50,320 nucleotides of DNA from Regnicoccus frigidus (GCA_025194985.1 JAOANE010000033.1:1-50320), one strand, 5' to 3'. Shown: positions 16,483-25,455, counted from the stretch's first letter. The notes: generated by a model from the letters alone, not told the origin. Translations and numbers: made by a program.

Positions 16483-17388
16483 ATGCCATCAAAAGGACAG
16501 CATCAGCATCCTCTCGTTGAATCCCTGGGCGAGGAGCTCTGGCCGCAACTCCAGGGACTGCGGGATGTCCTGGCCCGATCTGGTTCTGTCGTGGTGGCCT
16601 ATTCCGGCGGGGTCGACAGCGCCCTGGTGGCAGCCATCGCCGCCGAGCAACTTGGCGATAGGGCCCTGGCCGTCACCGGTGTCTCGCCGGCCCTGGCACC
16701 CCATCTGTTGGAGGAGGCCCGCCGCCAGGCTGCCTGGATCGGCCTGCGCCATCAGGAGGTCGCCACGGCGGAACTCGATGACCCGGCTTACGTTGCCAAC
16801 CCCAGCGAGCGTTGCTACGCCTGCAAGCGTGAGTTGCACGGTCTGCTCGCCCAGGTGGCCGCTGCCGCCGGCGGGACCCGGGTGGTCGATGGGGTGAATC
16901 TCGATGATCTCGGTGACCATCGGCCAGGAATCCGCGCGGCCAGGGAGCGTGGCGTTGGTTCACCGCTCGTCGAACTGGGTATCGGCAAGGCGGCGGTGCG
17001 CCAGATCTCCCGGGCCCTGGGCTTCCCCTGGTGGGACAAACCGGCCCAACCCTGCCTGGCTTCCCGGTTTCCCTATGGAGAGCCGATCAGTGCCTCGCGG
17101 CTCTCGCGGGTCTCAGCGGCCGAAGATTGGTTGCGCCAGCAGGGCCTGCGCGAGATGCGGGTGCGAAGCCAGGGCGAAACCGCCCGGATTGAAGTGCCCG
17201 TCGATCAGCTCGGCTTGCTCGTTGAAGATGGCGCGCGCGAAGACCTTGTTACAGCTTTCCGGCAGCTTGGTTTTACGGCCGTGAGCCTGGATCTTGAGGG
17301 TTTGGTGAGCGGCAAGTTGAATCGACGTCCCGAAAACCAACCCCCCAACCCCAGCAGCCACAAGATCCTGGGCAACGGGGCTGGCTGA
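16483..17388 (+). CDS. larE: LarE-family ATP-dependent sulfur transferase
   Basis: LarE supplies sulfur for the nickel-pincer cofactor of lactate racemase-type enzymes. The PP-loop ATPase motif SGGVDS is at 41-46 and the C-terminal block has QPCLASRFPYG with C191, equivalent to the sacrificial cysteine of Lactobacillus LarE. Two further cysteines occur in RCYACK (C111, C114), giving the three-cysteine pattern of LarE proteins that carry an Fe-S cluster and act catalytically. No larA, larB or larC is in the window, so the true partner is open. An in-frame GTG at 16471 is an alternative start. Confidence 0.82.
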   Translation: MPSKGQHQHPLVESLGEELWPQLQGLRDVLARSGSVVVAYSGGVDSALVAAIAAEQLGDRALAVTGVSPALAPHLLEEARRQAAWIGLRHQEVATAELDDPAYVANPSERCYACKRELHGLLAQVAAAAGGTRVVDGVNLDDLGDHRPGIRAARERGVGSPLVELGIGKAAVRQISRALGFPWWDKPAQPCLASRFPYGEPISASRLSRVSAAEDWLRQQGLREMRVRSQGETARIEVPVDQLGLLVEDGAREDLVTAFRQLGFTAVSLDLEGLVSGKLNRRPENQPPNPSSHKILGNGAG

Positions 17389-17405
17389 ACCATCCCCCGC
17401 CGCTT

Positions 17406-17445
17406 GGTCGTCAGGCTGTGAGCACGGTCGTCAGGCTGCCAGCAC
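17406..17445. repeat. 20-base tandem duplication across the speD stop
   Basis: Bases 17406-17425 and 17426-17445 are adjacent copies of one 20-base unit with two mismatches. The second copy includes the last codons and stop of speD (stop at 17431), so the end of the gene has been duplicated into the short gap between speD and larE, which converge here. No RNA structure or known element is apparent. Confidence 0.85.
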
Positions 17446-17913
17446 GATCGGCAGGCGGAGCTCGCTGCCCAGGGCCGCCGGGGTTTCCCGCCGGAAGCTC
17501 TTGAGTTTGTGATGGCCCGCGGTGAGTTCCTGGCAGAGCACCTGACAGGCCCGCTCCGGCATGGTGTGATCGCCGCAGGTGAACACATCCACCGCCGCAT
17601 AGCCCGATTCCGGCCAGGTGTGGATGGAGATGTGGGATTCAGCCAATAGGGCCAGCCCGGTCACTCCCTGCGGTTCAAAGCGGTGGGTGATCAGATTCAG
17701 AAGGGTGGCGCCAGCCCGTTTCGCTGCGTTGGTGATGGCGCTTCTGAGAAAAGCTTCGTCGTCGAGCTTGCCTTTATCGCAGTCGTAGAGCTCGAGGATG
17801 CAGTGTTTCCCCACCATCTCGGTGGCACTGGGAGTGGGCGGCTTAAGGCTCTCGTTGCTTTGGGCTCCACTCCATCCCGGGTTGGGGTGAAGGCAGGGCA
17901 GGCTCTGGGTCAT
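17431..17913 (-). CDS. speD: S-adenosylmethionine decarboxylase proenzyme
   Basis: The prokaryotic SpeD/SpeH signature ESHISIHTWPE is at 92-102; self-cleavage before S93 makes the pyruvoyl cofactor, and H98 and C113 (FTCGDH) are the other expected catalytic residues. The product, decarboxylated AdoMet, is the aminopropyl donor for spermidine. The 160-residue protein has about 32 extra N-terminal residues before MVGKHCILEL; similar extensions occur in picocyanobacteria, so the long start is kept, but the internal ATG is possible. It lies 37 bases after recF on the same strand. Confidence 0.92.
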   Translation of the reverse strand: MTQSLPCLHPNPGWSGAQSNESLKPPTPSATEMVGKHCILELYDCDKGKLDDEAFLRSAITNAAKRAGATLLNLITHRFEPQGVTGLALLAESHISIHTWPESGYAAVDVFTCGDHTMPERACQVLCQELTAGHHKLKSFRRETPAALGSELRLPIVLAA

Positions 17914-17950
17914 TGAATCTGATCAACCAACCCCCCATCCTAGTCACCTC

Positions 17951-19057
17951 TCAATCGCAGCTGGTGACTATTCCTCCGTGGATCTCGATGCGCTGCGACT
18001 GCGCAGACCAGCTGGCATGGAAGGCCTCGACGTGGGTGGCGCTGATCAGGCACTGATGGCCTTCCCCCACGGCCTCCAGCAGCAGTTGCTGGCGCTGCGC
18101 ATCAAGCTCGGCCAGCACGTCATCGAGCAGCAGCAGGGGGGGCTCTCCCCAGAGCTGGCGTACCAGCTCCAGTTCGGCCAGCTTGAGGGCCAGCACGAGG
18201 CTGCGTTGCTGGCCGGCCGAGCCGTAGCGACGGGCCGATTGCCCGCCCAGCAGCAGGCCCACCTCATCGCGATGCGGCCCCACCAGGCACTGGCCTAGGC
18301 GCAGTTCCTCGCTGCGTTGCTGCCTCAGCTGCTCAGCCAGGGCGTCGCGCCAGGGCCCCTCCTCCTCCTCCCCCTCCAGGCGACTACCGGCCTGATAGCC
18401 CAGCTCCAATCGCTCCCGGCCGGCGCTGAGCCGCTCCTGCCAGGCGGCGGCCAACGGCTGCAGCCGGGCGAGGGCGCGGCGGCGGCGGCGGTGCAGGCGT
18501 GTGCCCACCAGGGCCATTTGTTGGTCGAAGGCGTCGAGCAGGCCGCCTTGCTCCCCAGGGGCGATGCCGCGGCGCAGCAGCTGGCTGCGCTGACGCAGCA
18601 GCCGCCCGTAGCGCCGCAGCAACTCGCTGTAGACGGGCTCAAGCTGCAGCACCACCCGATCCAGCCACTGGCGGCGCAGGGCCGGCTCGCCGCGGACCAG
18701 GTCCAGATCCAGGGCACTGAACACCACCACCCGCAGCGGGCCGATCAGGTCGTGGTGGCGCTCCAGGGTCTTGCCATTGCGGCGCGCCTGCCGTCCTCCC
18801 CTTCGCCGCAGCTCAAGTTCCAGCTGATCGTCGCCACAGCTGGCCCGGATCAGGGCGGCCGGGTCACCGTGGCGGATCAGATCCTGATCGCTGCCGGTGC
18901 GATGGGAGCGCAGGCTGCCCAGCAGCTCGACGGCCTCCAGCAGGTTTGATTTCCCCTCACCATTGGCGCCAATCACCAGCAGCCTCGGGGCCGCCAGGTT
19001 CAGCCCCAGCTGGGCGTAGTTGCGAAAGTGGTGCAGCTCCAGGCGGTGCAGCCGAAT
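17951..19057 (-). CDS. recF: DNA repair/replication protein RecF, start codon unclear
   Basis: RecF is an SMC-like ATPase that helps RecA load at gaps. The Walker A GANGEGKSN, the ABC signature region and the Walker B LLLLDDVLAELD are all present. The expected N-terminus RLHRLELHHFRNYAQ is encoded upstream of the first canonical start, GTG at 18976, which would cut into the first beta strand and Walker A. In frame, only ATT (19057) or CTG (19051) could start it; the nearest ATG (19073) is one frame off. The coordinates assume ATT at 19057, giving 368 residues, a normal RecF length. A one-base sequence error is the alternative. Confidence 0.8.
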   Translation of the reverse strand: MRLHRLELHHFRNYAQLGLNLAAPRLLVIGANGEGKSNLLEAVELLGSLRSHRTGSDQDLIRHGDPAALIRASCGDDQLELELRRRGGRQARRNGKTLERHHDLIGPLRVVVFSALDLDLVRGEPALRRQWLDRVVLQLEPVYSELLRRYGRLLRQRSQLLRRGIAPGEQGGLLDAFDQQMALVGTRLHRRRRRALARLQPLAAAWQERLSAGRERLELGYQAGSRLEGEEEEGPWRDALAEQLRQQRSEELRLGQCLVGPHRDEVGLLLGGQSARRYGSAGQQRSLVLALKLAELELVRQLWGEPPLLLLDDVLAELDAQRQQLLLEAVGEGHQCLISATHVEAFHASWSAQSQRIEIHGGIVTSCD

Positions 19058-19138
19058 GGGTCTGGGGCGGCATGCGGTTAAGGTACCTCTGTCAGTAGAA
19101 GCGACAGCTTTTCACTGAGCGGCTTTCAGTCGCTGTCA

Positions 19139-19212
19139 GGGCATGTAGCTCAGCTGGATAGAGCATCAGATTCCGGTTCTGAGGGTCGGGGGTTCGAATC
19201 CCTCCATGCTCG
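19139..19212 (+). tRNA. tRNA-Arg (anticodon CCG)
   Basis: The acceptor GGGCATG pairs with CATGCTC (one G-T wobble), the D-arm has GCTCAGCTGGATAGAGC, the anticodon arm TCAGA-TTCCGGT-TCTGA shows CCG, and the T-arm holds GTTCGAAT. CCA is not encoded. It is divergent from recF and its 3' end is two bases from the stop of the convergent GNAT gene. Confidence 0.95.
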
Positions 19213-19214
19213 TT

Positions 19215-19691
19215 TCACTCCACCCTCCCCGCCGGAGTTCGCAGGGAGAGTCCCATCGCCCGGATCCCGCCCGGATCCACAAGGAATCCATAGCGTTGCA
19301 GGGCCTGGAGAGCTTCCGGTGGGGCCGCCACCGACACACTGCAGCCACTGAGTTCCTTCTTCAGCCGGCTCAGAGCGGTGTGAACCAGGACCGAGAGCAC
19401 GGCCTGCTGTTGGGGATCCCCGGGAGAAGCGGCCAGGTCCCAGAGGTTGGCGTTGAGTGCCTGATCACTGGTGGCGCGCACAAATCCCACCAGACTGCCG
19501 GCCGGATCATGGATGCTCAGCTGCCAGGCGCTGCGTTGCAGCACCAGGCCGAGACGTTGCTCGTTTCTGCTCCTCTCCCCGCAAGCGATCAGCAGCGCAT
19601 TGAGCTCGCCCACGTCGGGAAAGACGTCACTGCTGATCGCATAACCCTCGGGCAGGCGAGGGGCGGGAGGCTTGTTGCGAAAGGGGATCAA
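19215..19691 (-). CDS. GNAT-family N-acetyltransferase-like protein
   Basis: The 158-residue protein has the general order of a GNAT domain: LVGFVRATSDQALNANLWDLAASP (core strands), QAVLSVLVHTALSRLKKEL (the acetyl-CoA-binding helix, with a weak version of the Q/RxxGxG/A loop) and LQALQRYGFLVDPGG near the end (the typical 'YxxxGF' segment). The substrate is unknown. It follows ppc by 7 bases on the same strand and is probably the last gene of the trpE-gshA-ppc unit. The stop lies right beside the end of tRNA-Arg. Confidence 0.65.
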   Translation of the reverse strand: MIPFRNKPPAPRLPEGYAISSDVFPDVGELNALLIACGERSRNEQRLGLVLQRSAWQLSIHDPAGSLVGFVRATSDQALNANLWDLAASPGDPQQQAVLSVLVHTALSRLKKELSGCSVSVAAPPEALQALQRYGFLVDPGGIRAMGLSLRTPAGRVE

Positions 19692-19698
19692 GCGTTCC

Positions 19699-22600
19699 TC
19701 AGCCCGTGTTGCGCATGCCGGCCGCGATCCCGTTGATCGTCAGCAGCGCTCCCCGCAACAGCTCGCTGCGGCTGTAGGTGCGGCTGTCGGGGCTGTCGCC
19801 GCTCGCTTCGCTCATCGGTGGCTGGCGGTTCTGGTCCCTGAGTCGGCGCAGCAAGGCAACTTGAAGAAAGCCCAGGGGGATGATCGTGCGGTTGCGCAGG
19901 TCGACCGAGAGCTGCAGGGCTGGATCGCCATCGAGCAGGCGGCCATGGCCGGAGATCTGCAGCACCAGATCGCGGGTGAGGGTGAACTCGGCGGCGATCT
20001 CCGCGAAAATCTGCTCGAAGGCAACGCGATGTTCCGGGCGGCCGAGCGCTTCAACGTAGTGATGGGCCAGATCCAGGTCCACCTTCGAGAGCGTCATCTC
20101 CACCTTGGAGATCAACATCCGGAAGAACGGCCAGCGCTGGTAGAGCAGCCGCAGCAACTCCAGCTGGCCCGGGTCACTGTCGAGTTCCTCCTGCAGGGCC
20201 GCCCCCACCCCAAACCAACTCGGCAACAGAAAGCGGCTCTGGGTCCAGCCGAACACCCAGGGGATCGCCCGCAGACTGGAGAGATCCTTGGCCCCGCTCT
20301 TGCGCCGCGCCGGACGACTGGAAATCTGCAGCTTGCTGATCTCCTCGATCGGGGTGACCTGCTGGAAAAAAGCGACCAGATCCGGATTGTCGTGGACGAG
20401 TTTGCGGTAGTGCAGGCGTGAGCTGGCGCCCAGCCGGGCCATCAGCTCGTTCCAGCTGGGGGTGTCGTCGAGGCTGGTGCTCACCAGGGTGTTCTGGAGC
20501 ACAGCGGTGGTCATGGTTTCGAGGTTGTAGAGCGCCAGCTCCGGCAAGGAATACTTCGACGCCAGCACCTCGCCCTGCTCGGTGATCTTGATGCGGCCGT
20601 TCATGGTGCCGCTGGGCTGGGCCAGGATCGCCTGGTAGGCAGGCCCACCGCCACGCCCCACCGATCCACCGCGGCCATGGAAGATCCGCAGTGCCACGTC
20701 GTACTGACAGGAGAGGCGCTGCAGGGAAATCTGGGCTTTGTGGATCTCCCAGTTGCTGGAGAGGAAGCCGGAATCTTTGTTGCTGTCGGAGTAGCCCAGC
20801 ATCACTTCCTGCAGGGGCTTGTCGGCCTCGCCGCTGCTGGCCAGCAGTTGGCGGTAGAAGGGCTCGGCAAACAGCCGATCCATCACTGCCGGGGCGCGCT
20901 GCAGATCTTCCACCGTTTCGAACAGGGGCACCACCAACAACTGGGTGCTGACCGTTTTCGGGTCGACCAGGCCGGCTTCTTTGGCCAGCAGCATCACTTC
21001 CAGCAGATCCGAGACCGTGTGGCACATCGAGATCACGTAACTGCGGCAGATTCGCGCGCCGAATTCCCGTTGCAACCGCTCCAGCATGCGAAAAACCGCG
21101 AAGGTCTCGGCGGTGGCCGGGCTCCAGCTGGCGGCTGGCGGCAGCAGGGGCCGGCGGGTCTGGAGTTCCGCCAGCAGCCAGGTGATCCGCTGGTCTTCGT
21201 CCATGGCGCCGTAGGCCACGGGTAGCTGCAGGTAGCGGCTCAGTTCGTCGAGGGCATCGCTGTGGCGGGTGCTCTCCTGGCGGATGTCGAGGGTGGCCAG
21301 GCTGAAGCCGAAGATGTGCACCTGGGAGAGCAGTTTGCGCAAGGGCTCGCAGCTCAGACCGGTGTTCTCCAGGCTGTCGCGGAGCAGTTCCAGTTCGGCC
21401 CGCAGTTCGCCCACGGAGCCGTAGTGGAGGTCTTCAGCGGGTGAGGAGACCATGCCGGTGCCGAAGGAGAGGCCGGCCGTGTTGCTGGGACCGTCGCAGG
21501 GGGATTCCCAGCCCGCATCGGCGAGTTGCTGGTTGCGTTGCTGGGTCAGCTGCAACCGCTCCAGGGTGTAGCTGAGTTTCAGCCGATAGGGCTCAAGCCG
21601 GTAGCGCGCCGCTCGTTCTTCATAGATGTCGGGGAAGCGCAGCCGGTCGATCTCCAGCGATTCGAGCAGCGGTGCACTCACCTGGCTCCACTGCATCGAG
21701 ATGCTGAGCTGATCGCGCAGATCCTGCACCGAGGCGATGTAGCGCTCGATCATCAACTGACGCTGAAAGCAGGCGGTGCGCCAGGTGATGTCCGGGGTGA
21801 CGGAGGGGTTGCCATCGCGATCCGAGCCCACCCAGGAGCCAAAGGTGCAGAAGGCATCCCGCGGTGGTTCCACATCCGGATAGCTGCCGGCTAAGGCGCT
21901 GTGGATGCGCAGGCGCAACAGGGGCATGGCATCGAAGAGCACCTGCTGGAAGTAGTGCAGGGCGTAATCCACCTCATCGAGCACCGAGGGCTTGAACTGG
22001 TGGAGTTCATCGGTGCGCCACCAGAGCCGAATCTCTTCTTCGAGCTGGAGACGCAGGTTGCGCTTGTCATGGAGCTCGGCGGGGCTGTCCTGCTGGAGCT
22101 TCTGGATCAGGGAGGCGACCCGGCGTTGTTTGTGCCGCACCGTATGCCGCACGATTTCGGTGGGGTGGGCTGTGAAAACGAGGCGGATGTCGAGTTCCCG
22201 CAACAGGGTTTCGAGCTGGGCGGGCGGCACGTTCAGCCCGCGCAGCCGCGTGAACAGTTCCTTGAAGGTGGCCGGATCGGTCTGGCTGGCCAGCGGCGGG
22301 GCAAAGGGGTCGGGGCTGGGCGGAGGCAGCCCGTCTTTGAGGCTGGCGAGATAGCTGTCTTCCTCGATGTGCTGCTCAAGGATGTTGACCAGCTGGAAGT
22401 AGAGCGAAAAGGCCCTGGCCGCGGCAATCGCCTCAGCCAGATCCATCTCCCGGATCAGCTGAACGATCGGCGCGTTCTTCTCCGGCTGCAGCGCCGACTC
22501 ACTGGTTTCTTCGCTGAGCTCCTTGAGCCTCAGCAGCCGCTCAGCCTGCTCGGGCGGACACTCGCTGCGCAGCACCGTTTTCCAGAGATCCTCCACCAGC

Positions 22601-22743
22601 TCCAGGCGCTCGCCCAGAAGCCGGGTCACGCGCGGTGCCGGCTGGGTGGGGTCGGGGCCAGGGGACTCCTCCATGGCGGCTGAAGCTGCGGTCAGAAACT
22701 GCCGCATGGGAGCCGGCTCAGCGAAGGAAGGAACCATGATCAT
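19699..22743 (-). CDS. ppc: Phosphoenolpyruvate carboxylase
   Basis: PEP carboxylase fixes bicarbonate onto PEP to form oxaloacetate, the main anaplerotic step in cyanobacteria. The 1014-residue protein has the catalytic histidine region VFTAHPTEIVRHT, the second active site block FHGRGGSVGRGGGP and the C-terminal end GIAAGMRNTG, all diagnostic. The N-terminus is 20-30 residues longer than the core and low in conservation. The start ATG overlaps the gshA stop in an ATGA. Feedback control by aspartate/malate is common in the family but cannot be judged here. Confidence 0.97.
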   Translation of the reverse strand: MIMVPSFAEPAPMRQFLTAASAAMEESPGPDPTQPAPRVTRLLGERLELVEDLWKTVLRSECPPEQAERLLRLKELSEETSESALQPEKNAPIVQLIREMDLAEAIAAARAFSLYFQLVNILEQHIEEDSYLASLKDGLPPPSPDPFAPPLASQTDPATFKELFTRLRGLNVPPAQLETLLRELDIRLVFTAHPTEIVRHTVRHKQRRVASLIQKLQQDSPAELHDKRNLRLQLEEEIRLWWRTDELHQFKPSVLDEVDYALHYFQQVLFDAMPLLRLRIHSALAGSYPDVEPPRDAFCTFGSWVGSDRDGNPSVTPDITWRTACFQRQLMIERYIASVQDLRDQLSISMQWSQVSAPLLESLEIDRLRFPDIYEERAARYRLEPYRLKLSYTLERLQLTQQRNQQLADAGWESPCDGPSNTAGLSFGTGMVSSPAEDLHYGSVGELRAELELLRDSLENTGLSCEPLRKLLSQVHIFGFSLATLDIRQESTRHSDALDELSRYLQLPVAYGAMDEDQRITWLLAELQTRRPLLPPAASWSPATAETFAVFRMLERLQREFGARICRSYVISMCHTVSDLLEVMLLAKEAGLVDPKTVSTQLLVVPLFETVEDLQRAPAVMDRLFAEPFYRQLLASSGEADKPLQEVMLGYSDSNKDSGFLSSNWEIHKAQISLQRLSCQYDVALRIFHGRGGSVGRGGGPAYQAILAQPSGTMNGRIKITEQGEVLASKYSLPELALYNLETMTTAVLQNTLVSTSLDDTPSWNELMARLGASSRLHYRKLVHDNPDLVAFFQQVTPIEEISKLQISSRPARRKSGAKDLSSLRAIPWVFGWTQSRFLLPSWFGVGAALQEELDSDPGQLELLRLLYQRWPFFRMLISKVEMTLSKVDLDLAHHYVEALGRPEHRVAFEQIFAEIAAEFTLTRDLVLQISGHGRLLDGDPALQLSVDLRNRTIIPLGFLQVALLRRLRDQNRQPPMSEASGDSPDSRTYSRSELLRGALLTINGIAAGMRNTG

Positions 22744-23918
22744 CCCAAAGGGTTCAGGGCTTCTGTGTTGTGTGGTGCCGGTTGCCGCTCAAGGTTGGCC
22801 ATCGCCTCGATCTCAGAAGTCAAGATCGACTCGATGCTTTCCCCCCGTTGGTGACGCCCCAGCCAGCGCATCGCCTCATTGCCACCGTCATGGGCGCCGT
22901 CATGGCCACCGTCCAGCACCTTGGCCAAGGGAGCCAGCCAGGGCCCAAGGCCCAGTTGGATCGCCAGCGGCTGCATGGATTCAAGCTCCCGCCGCAGCCA
23001 GGTGCGGGCCGGCAGGGGCTCGCCGCTGCGCCAGTCGAGCAGTTCGGCGTCCAGGCTGGCCCTGGCGGCGGCCAGGTCGTTGGCGTCAGATAGTTCGGCC
23101 AGCTCGGCAGGGCTGAGGCTGCTGGCGCGTAGGGGGTCATGGGCCTCTGGATTCGAGTCGAGCTGCAACAGCCGCAACTCGATGAAGGCCGTGATCGCCA
23201 GCAGCACCAGGGGGTCGCTGATCAAATCGCAGATGCGGATCTCCAGCCGATTGAGATCGTGGGGGCGGCTCTCCCCGTTGGGGCGCACCGAGGTCCAGAG
23301 ATGGCGGACGTTCTGCATGCTGCCGGCCGCCATCTGCTCCTCCATCCAGCGGATGTAGTGGTGGTGATCGAGGAACAGCGGCACCTTGGCCGGGGTGAGC
23401 GGGAACTGCAGCCAGCGCTGGGAATGGGCTCCGCTTGCTTTGCCATCGAGGAAGGGCGAACTGGCGCTCAAGGCCAGTAGCAGGGACGCCTCGCAGCGCA
23501 TCAGCCGGCAGGCGGCGAAGAGTGATTCCATCGCCGTGATGCCCAGATTGATGTGAACGCTGGCGGTGACCACGCTGGTGCCGTAGGTGCTTTCAATGAA
23601 GCCGTGGTACGCGTTGGTGGGATCGGAGCGCTCGAAGCGGCTGCTGTCGCCCAGGCTCAGGGTGCTGCCGGGAATCAGGGTCAGCCCCTGCTGCTTCAAC
23701 CAACGCCGCAGCTGCCGGCGTGGCACCTGGAGCATGGTCAGTTGGTCGGTGTAATTGGCATCGGGGTGGGTGATGTATTCGAGATTGCGGTGATCCGGCT
23801 CGGTCACGAAGCCAGGAAGCGCCGCCGCCACCTGCTCGGCCATCCCGACCACAGTGCCGTTGGCCTGGCCGGTGAACAGCTCCACCTCGAATCCCTTCAG
23901 CAGCAAAGGGCCACTCAT
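22740..23918 (-). CDS. gshA: Glutamate-cysteine ligase, cyanobacterial type
   Basis: This enzyme makes gamma-glutamylcysteine, the first step of glutathione synthesis. The 392-residue protein shows FEVELFTGQ near the N-terminus, EPDHRNLEYITHP, SVHINLGI and NRLEIRICD, which fit the cyanobacterial GCS2-like ligases as remembered. It overlaps trpE and ppc by 4 bases on each side, a tightly coupled arrangement. Near residue 345 there is a short repeat GGHDGAHDGG, rich in His and Asp, that looks like a small expansion rather than a family feature. Confidence 0.83.
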   Translation of the reverse strand: MSGPLLLKGFEVELFTGQANGTVVGMAEQVAAALPGFVTEPDHRNLEYITHPDANYTDQLTMLQVPRRQLRRWLKQQGLTLIPGSTLSLGDSSRFERSDPTNAYHGFIESTYGTSVVTASVHINLGITAMESLFAACRLMRCEASLLLALSASSPFLDGKASGAHSQRWLQFPLTPAKVPLFLDHHHYIRWMEEQMAAGSMQNVRHLWTSVRPNGESRPHDLNRLEIRICDLISDPLVLLAITAFIELRLLQLDSNPEAHDPLRASSLSPAELAELSDANDLAAARASLDAELLDWRSGEPLPARTWLRRELESMQPLAIQLGLGPWLAPLAKVLDGGHDGAHDGGNEAMRWLGRHQRGESIESILTSEIEAMANLERQPAPHNTEALNPLG

Positions 23919-25441
23919 GGCGTTCCATCCTCAAGGCAGGCCAGCGCCTTGAGCAGGCCACGGGCCTTGTTGAGGGTTTCTTCGTATTCGGCTGCCGGCT
24001 GCGAATCGGCGACCAGACCGGCGCCCGCCTGCACCTGAACACGCCAGCCGCCGGCTGGGTCAGGCAGCACCACCATGGTGCGAATCGTGATGGCGGTGTT
24101 GAGGGCGCCGCCCAGATCGACGGCGCCGTAGACGCCGGAGTAAGGCCCCCGGGCGTCGGGTTCAAGCTCGTGGATCAGCTGCATGGCTCTGATTTTCGGG
24201 GCTCCGCTGACCGTTCCTGCCGGAAAGGAGGCCTGGAGCAGGTCCCAGATGTCCTGGTCTGCTGCCAGCAGACCCTCCACCTGGCTGACGATGTGCATGA
24301 CGTGGGAATAGCGCTCAATCACCATTAAGTCGGTGACCGCGACGCTGCCAGGTCGGCAGACCCGGCCCAGATCGTTGCGGCCCAGATCGACCAGCATCAC
24401 ATGCTCTGCCCTTTCCTTGGGATCGGCAAGCAGCTCCTGCTCCAGCCGCTGGTCCTCCGCCTCGCTCTGGCCCCTGGGGCGGGTTCCGGCAATGGGCCGA
24501 AGCGAGGCCAGCACGCCCTGCTCGCTCGGCTCGGCCTTGACCATCACTTCAGGGCTTGAACCGATCAGATACCAGCCGCCGAAGTTGAAGAAGGCCATGT
24601 ACGGGGAGGGATTCACCATCCGCAGGCTGCGGTAGAGCTCAAAGGGATCGCGTTGGATCGGCGTCTCCAGCCGTTGGCTGATCACCAGTTGGAACACGTC
24701 ACCGGCGGCGATGTGGCCCCGGGCCGCCTCCACGGCCGCTTCGTAGTCGGCCTGACTGCGGTTGCTGGTGGTGGCCAGCGGCTGGGTGGGCTCGGCGTTC
24801 CAGCGCAGGGGTTTGACACCCTTGGGCAGGGGGGCCTGCATGCGTTGCTCCAGGCTGTGGATCCTGGCTTCGGCGCTGGCGTAGGCCTGCTCGGCACTGC
24901 TGCCGTCGCTGAGATCGCCATAGGCCACAGCAATCAACTGCCGTTTCACCTGGTCGAAGACCAGCAGGCTGTCGGCCAGCATCCAGCAGCCGTCGGCAGG
25001 CCCGGCTGGATCATTGGCGTGGACCGGCACGCTGGGCTCGATCCAGCGGATCAGTTCGTAGCCCCAGAAGCCAAACAACTGACCCACCGGTGGCAGACCC
25101 GGCACCGGGGTGGAGTGAAGGTGACTGAGGCGTTCTCGAAGTAGTTCGAATGGATTTCCCTGGTGGTGGCAGATCCGGCCATCCCGCCAGACCTGCTCGG
25201 CGCGTTCGCCTCGCACCGTCAGGGTCCAGAGCGGATCGGCCACCACGTAGCTCCAGCGCCCCAGGTGCTCCCCTCCTTCAACGGATTCGAGCAGCACGCC
25301 ATGGCGACTGGCAGCCCCCACCTTCAGCCAGGTGGTCAGCGGCGTTTCCAGATCGGCGGGCCAGCGCTTGGCGATCGGGATGAAATTGTTGCCGGCGCTC
25401 GCCAACGCAAGGAAGGCAGCGTGATCGGGAGAGGTCTTCAC
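23915..25441 (-). CDS. trpE: Anthranilate synthase component I
   Basis: TrpE converts chorismate to anthranilate with ammonia from the TrpG partner. The 508-residue protein has the chorismate-binding blocks SSPEVMVKAEP, PIAGTRPRG, HVMLVDLGRNDLGRV and FPAGTVSGAPKIRAM. The N-terminal LLESVEGGE is the tryptophan feedback site of the family. Translation starts at GTG 25441, only 14 bases beyond the U-tract of the psaD terminator, with no visible Shine-Dalgarno. A pabB role is unlikely because the tryptophan-site LLES motif is present. Confidence 0.92.
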   Translation of the reverse strand: MKTSPDHAAFLALASAGNNFIPIAKRWPADLETPLTTWLKVGAASRHGVLLESVEGGEHLGRWSYVVADPLWTLTVRGERAEQVWRDGRICHHQGNPFELLRERLSHLHSTPVPGLPPVGQLFGFWGYELIRWIEPSVPVHANDPAGPADGCWMLADSLLVFDQVKRQLIAVAYGDLSDGSSAEQAYASAEARIHSLEQRMQAPLPKGVKPLRWNAEPTQPLATTSNRSQADYEAAVEAARGHIAAGDVFQLVISQRLETPIQRDPFELYRSLRMVNPSPYMAFFNFGGWYLIGSSPEVMVKAEPSEQGVLASLRPIAGTRPRGQSEAEDQRLEQELLADPKERAEHVMLVDLGRNDLGRVCRPGSVAVTDLMVIERYSHVMHIVSQVEGLLAADQDIWDLLQASFPAGTVSGAPKIRAMQLIHELEPDARGPYSGVYGAVDLGGALNTAITIRTMVVLPDPAGGWRVQVQAGAGLVADSQPAAEYEETLNKARGLLKALACLEDGTP

Positions 25442-25455
25442 GGCGACGGCCAGGC

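Noticed and set aside
19081..19094. Possible LexA box upstream of recF (GGTACCTCTGTCAG)
   Set aside because: The second half departs from the consensus at two key positions, unlike the recA site.
20174..21025. 283-codon minus-strand frame inside ppc
   Set aside because: Out-of-frame shadow of ppc.
22879..22915. GGHDGAHDGG segment in gshA as a possible metal site
   Set aside because: Looks like a short repeat expansion in a surface loop; no family support for metal binding.
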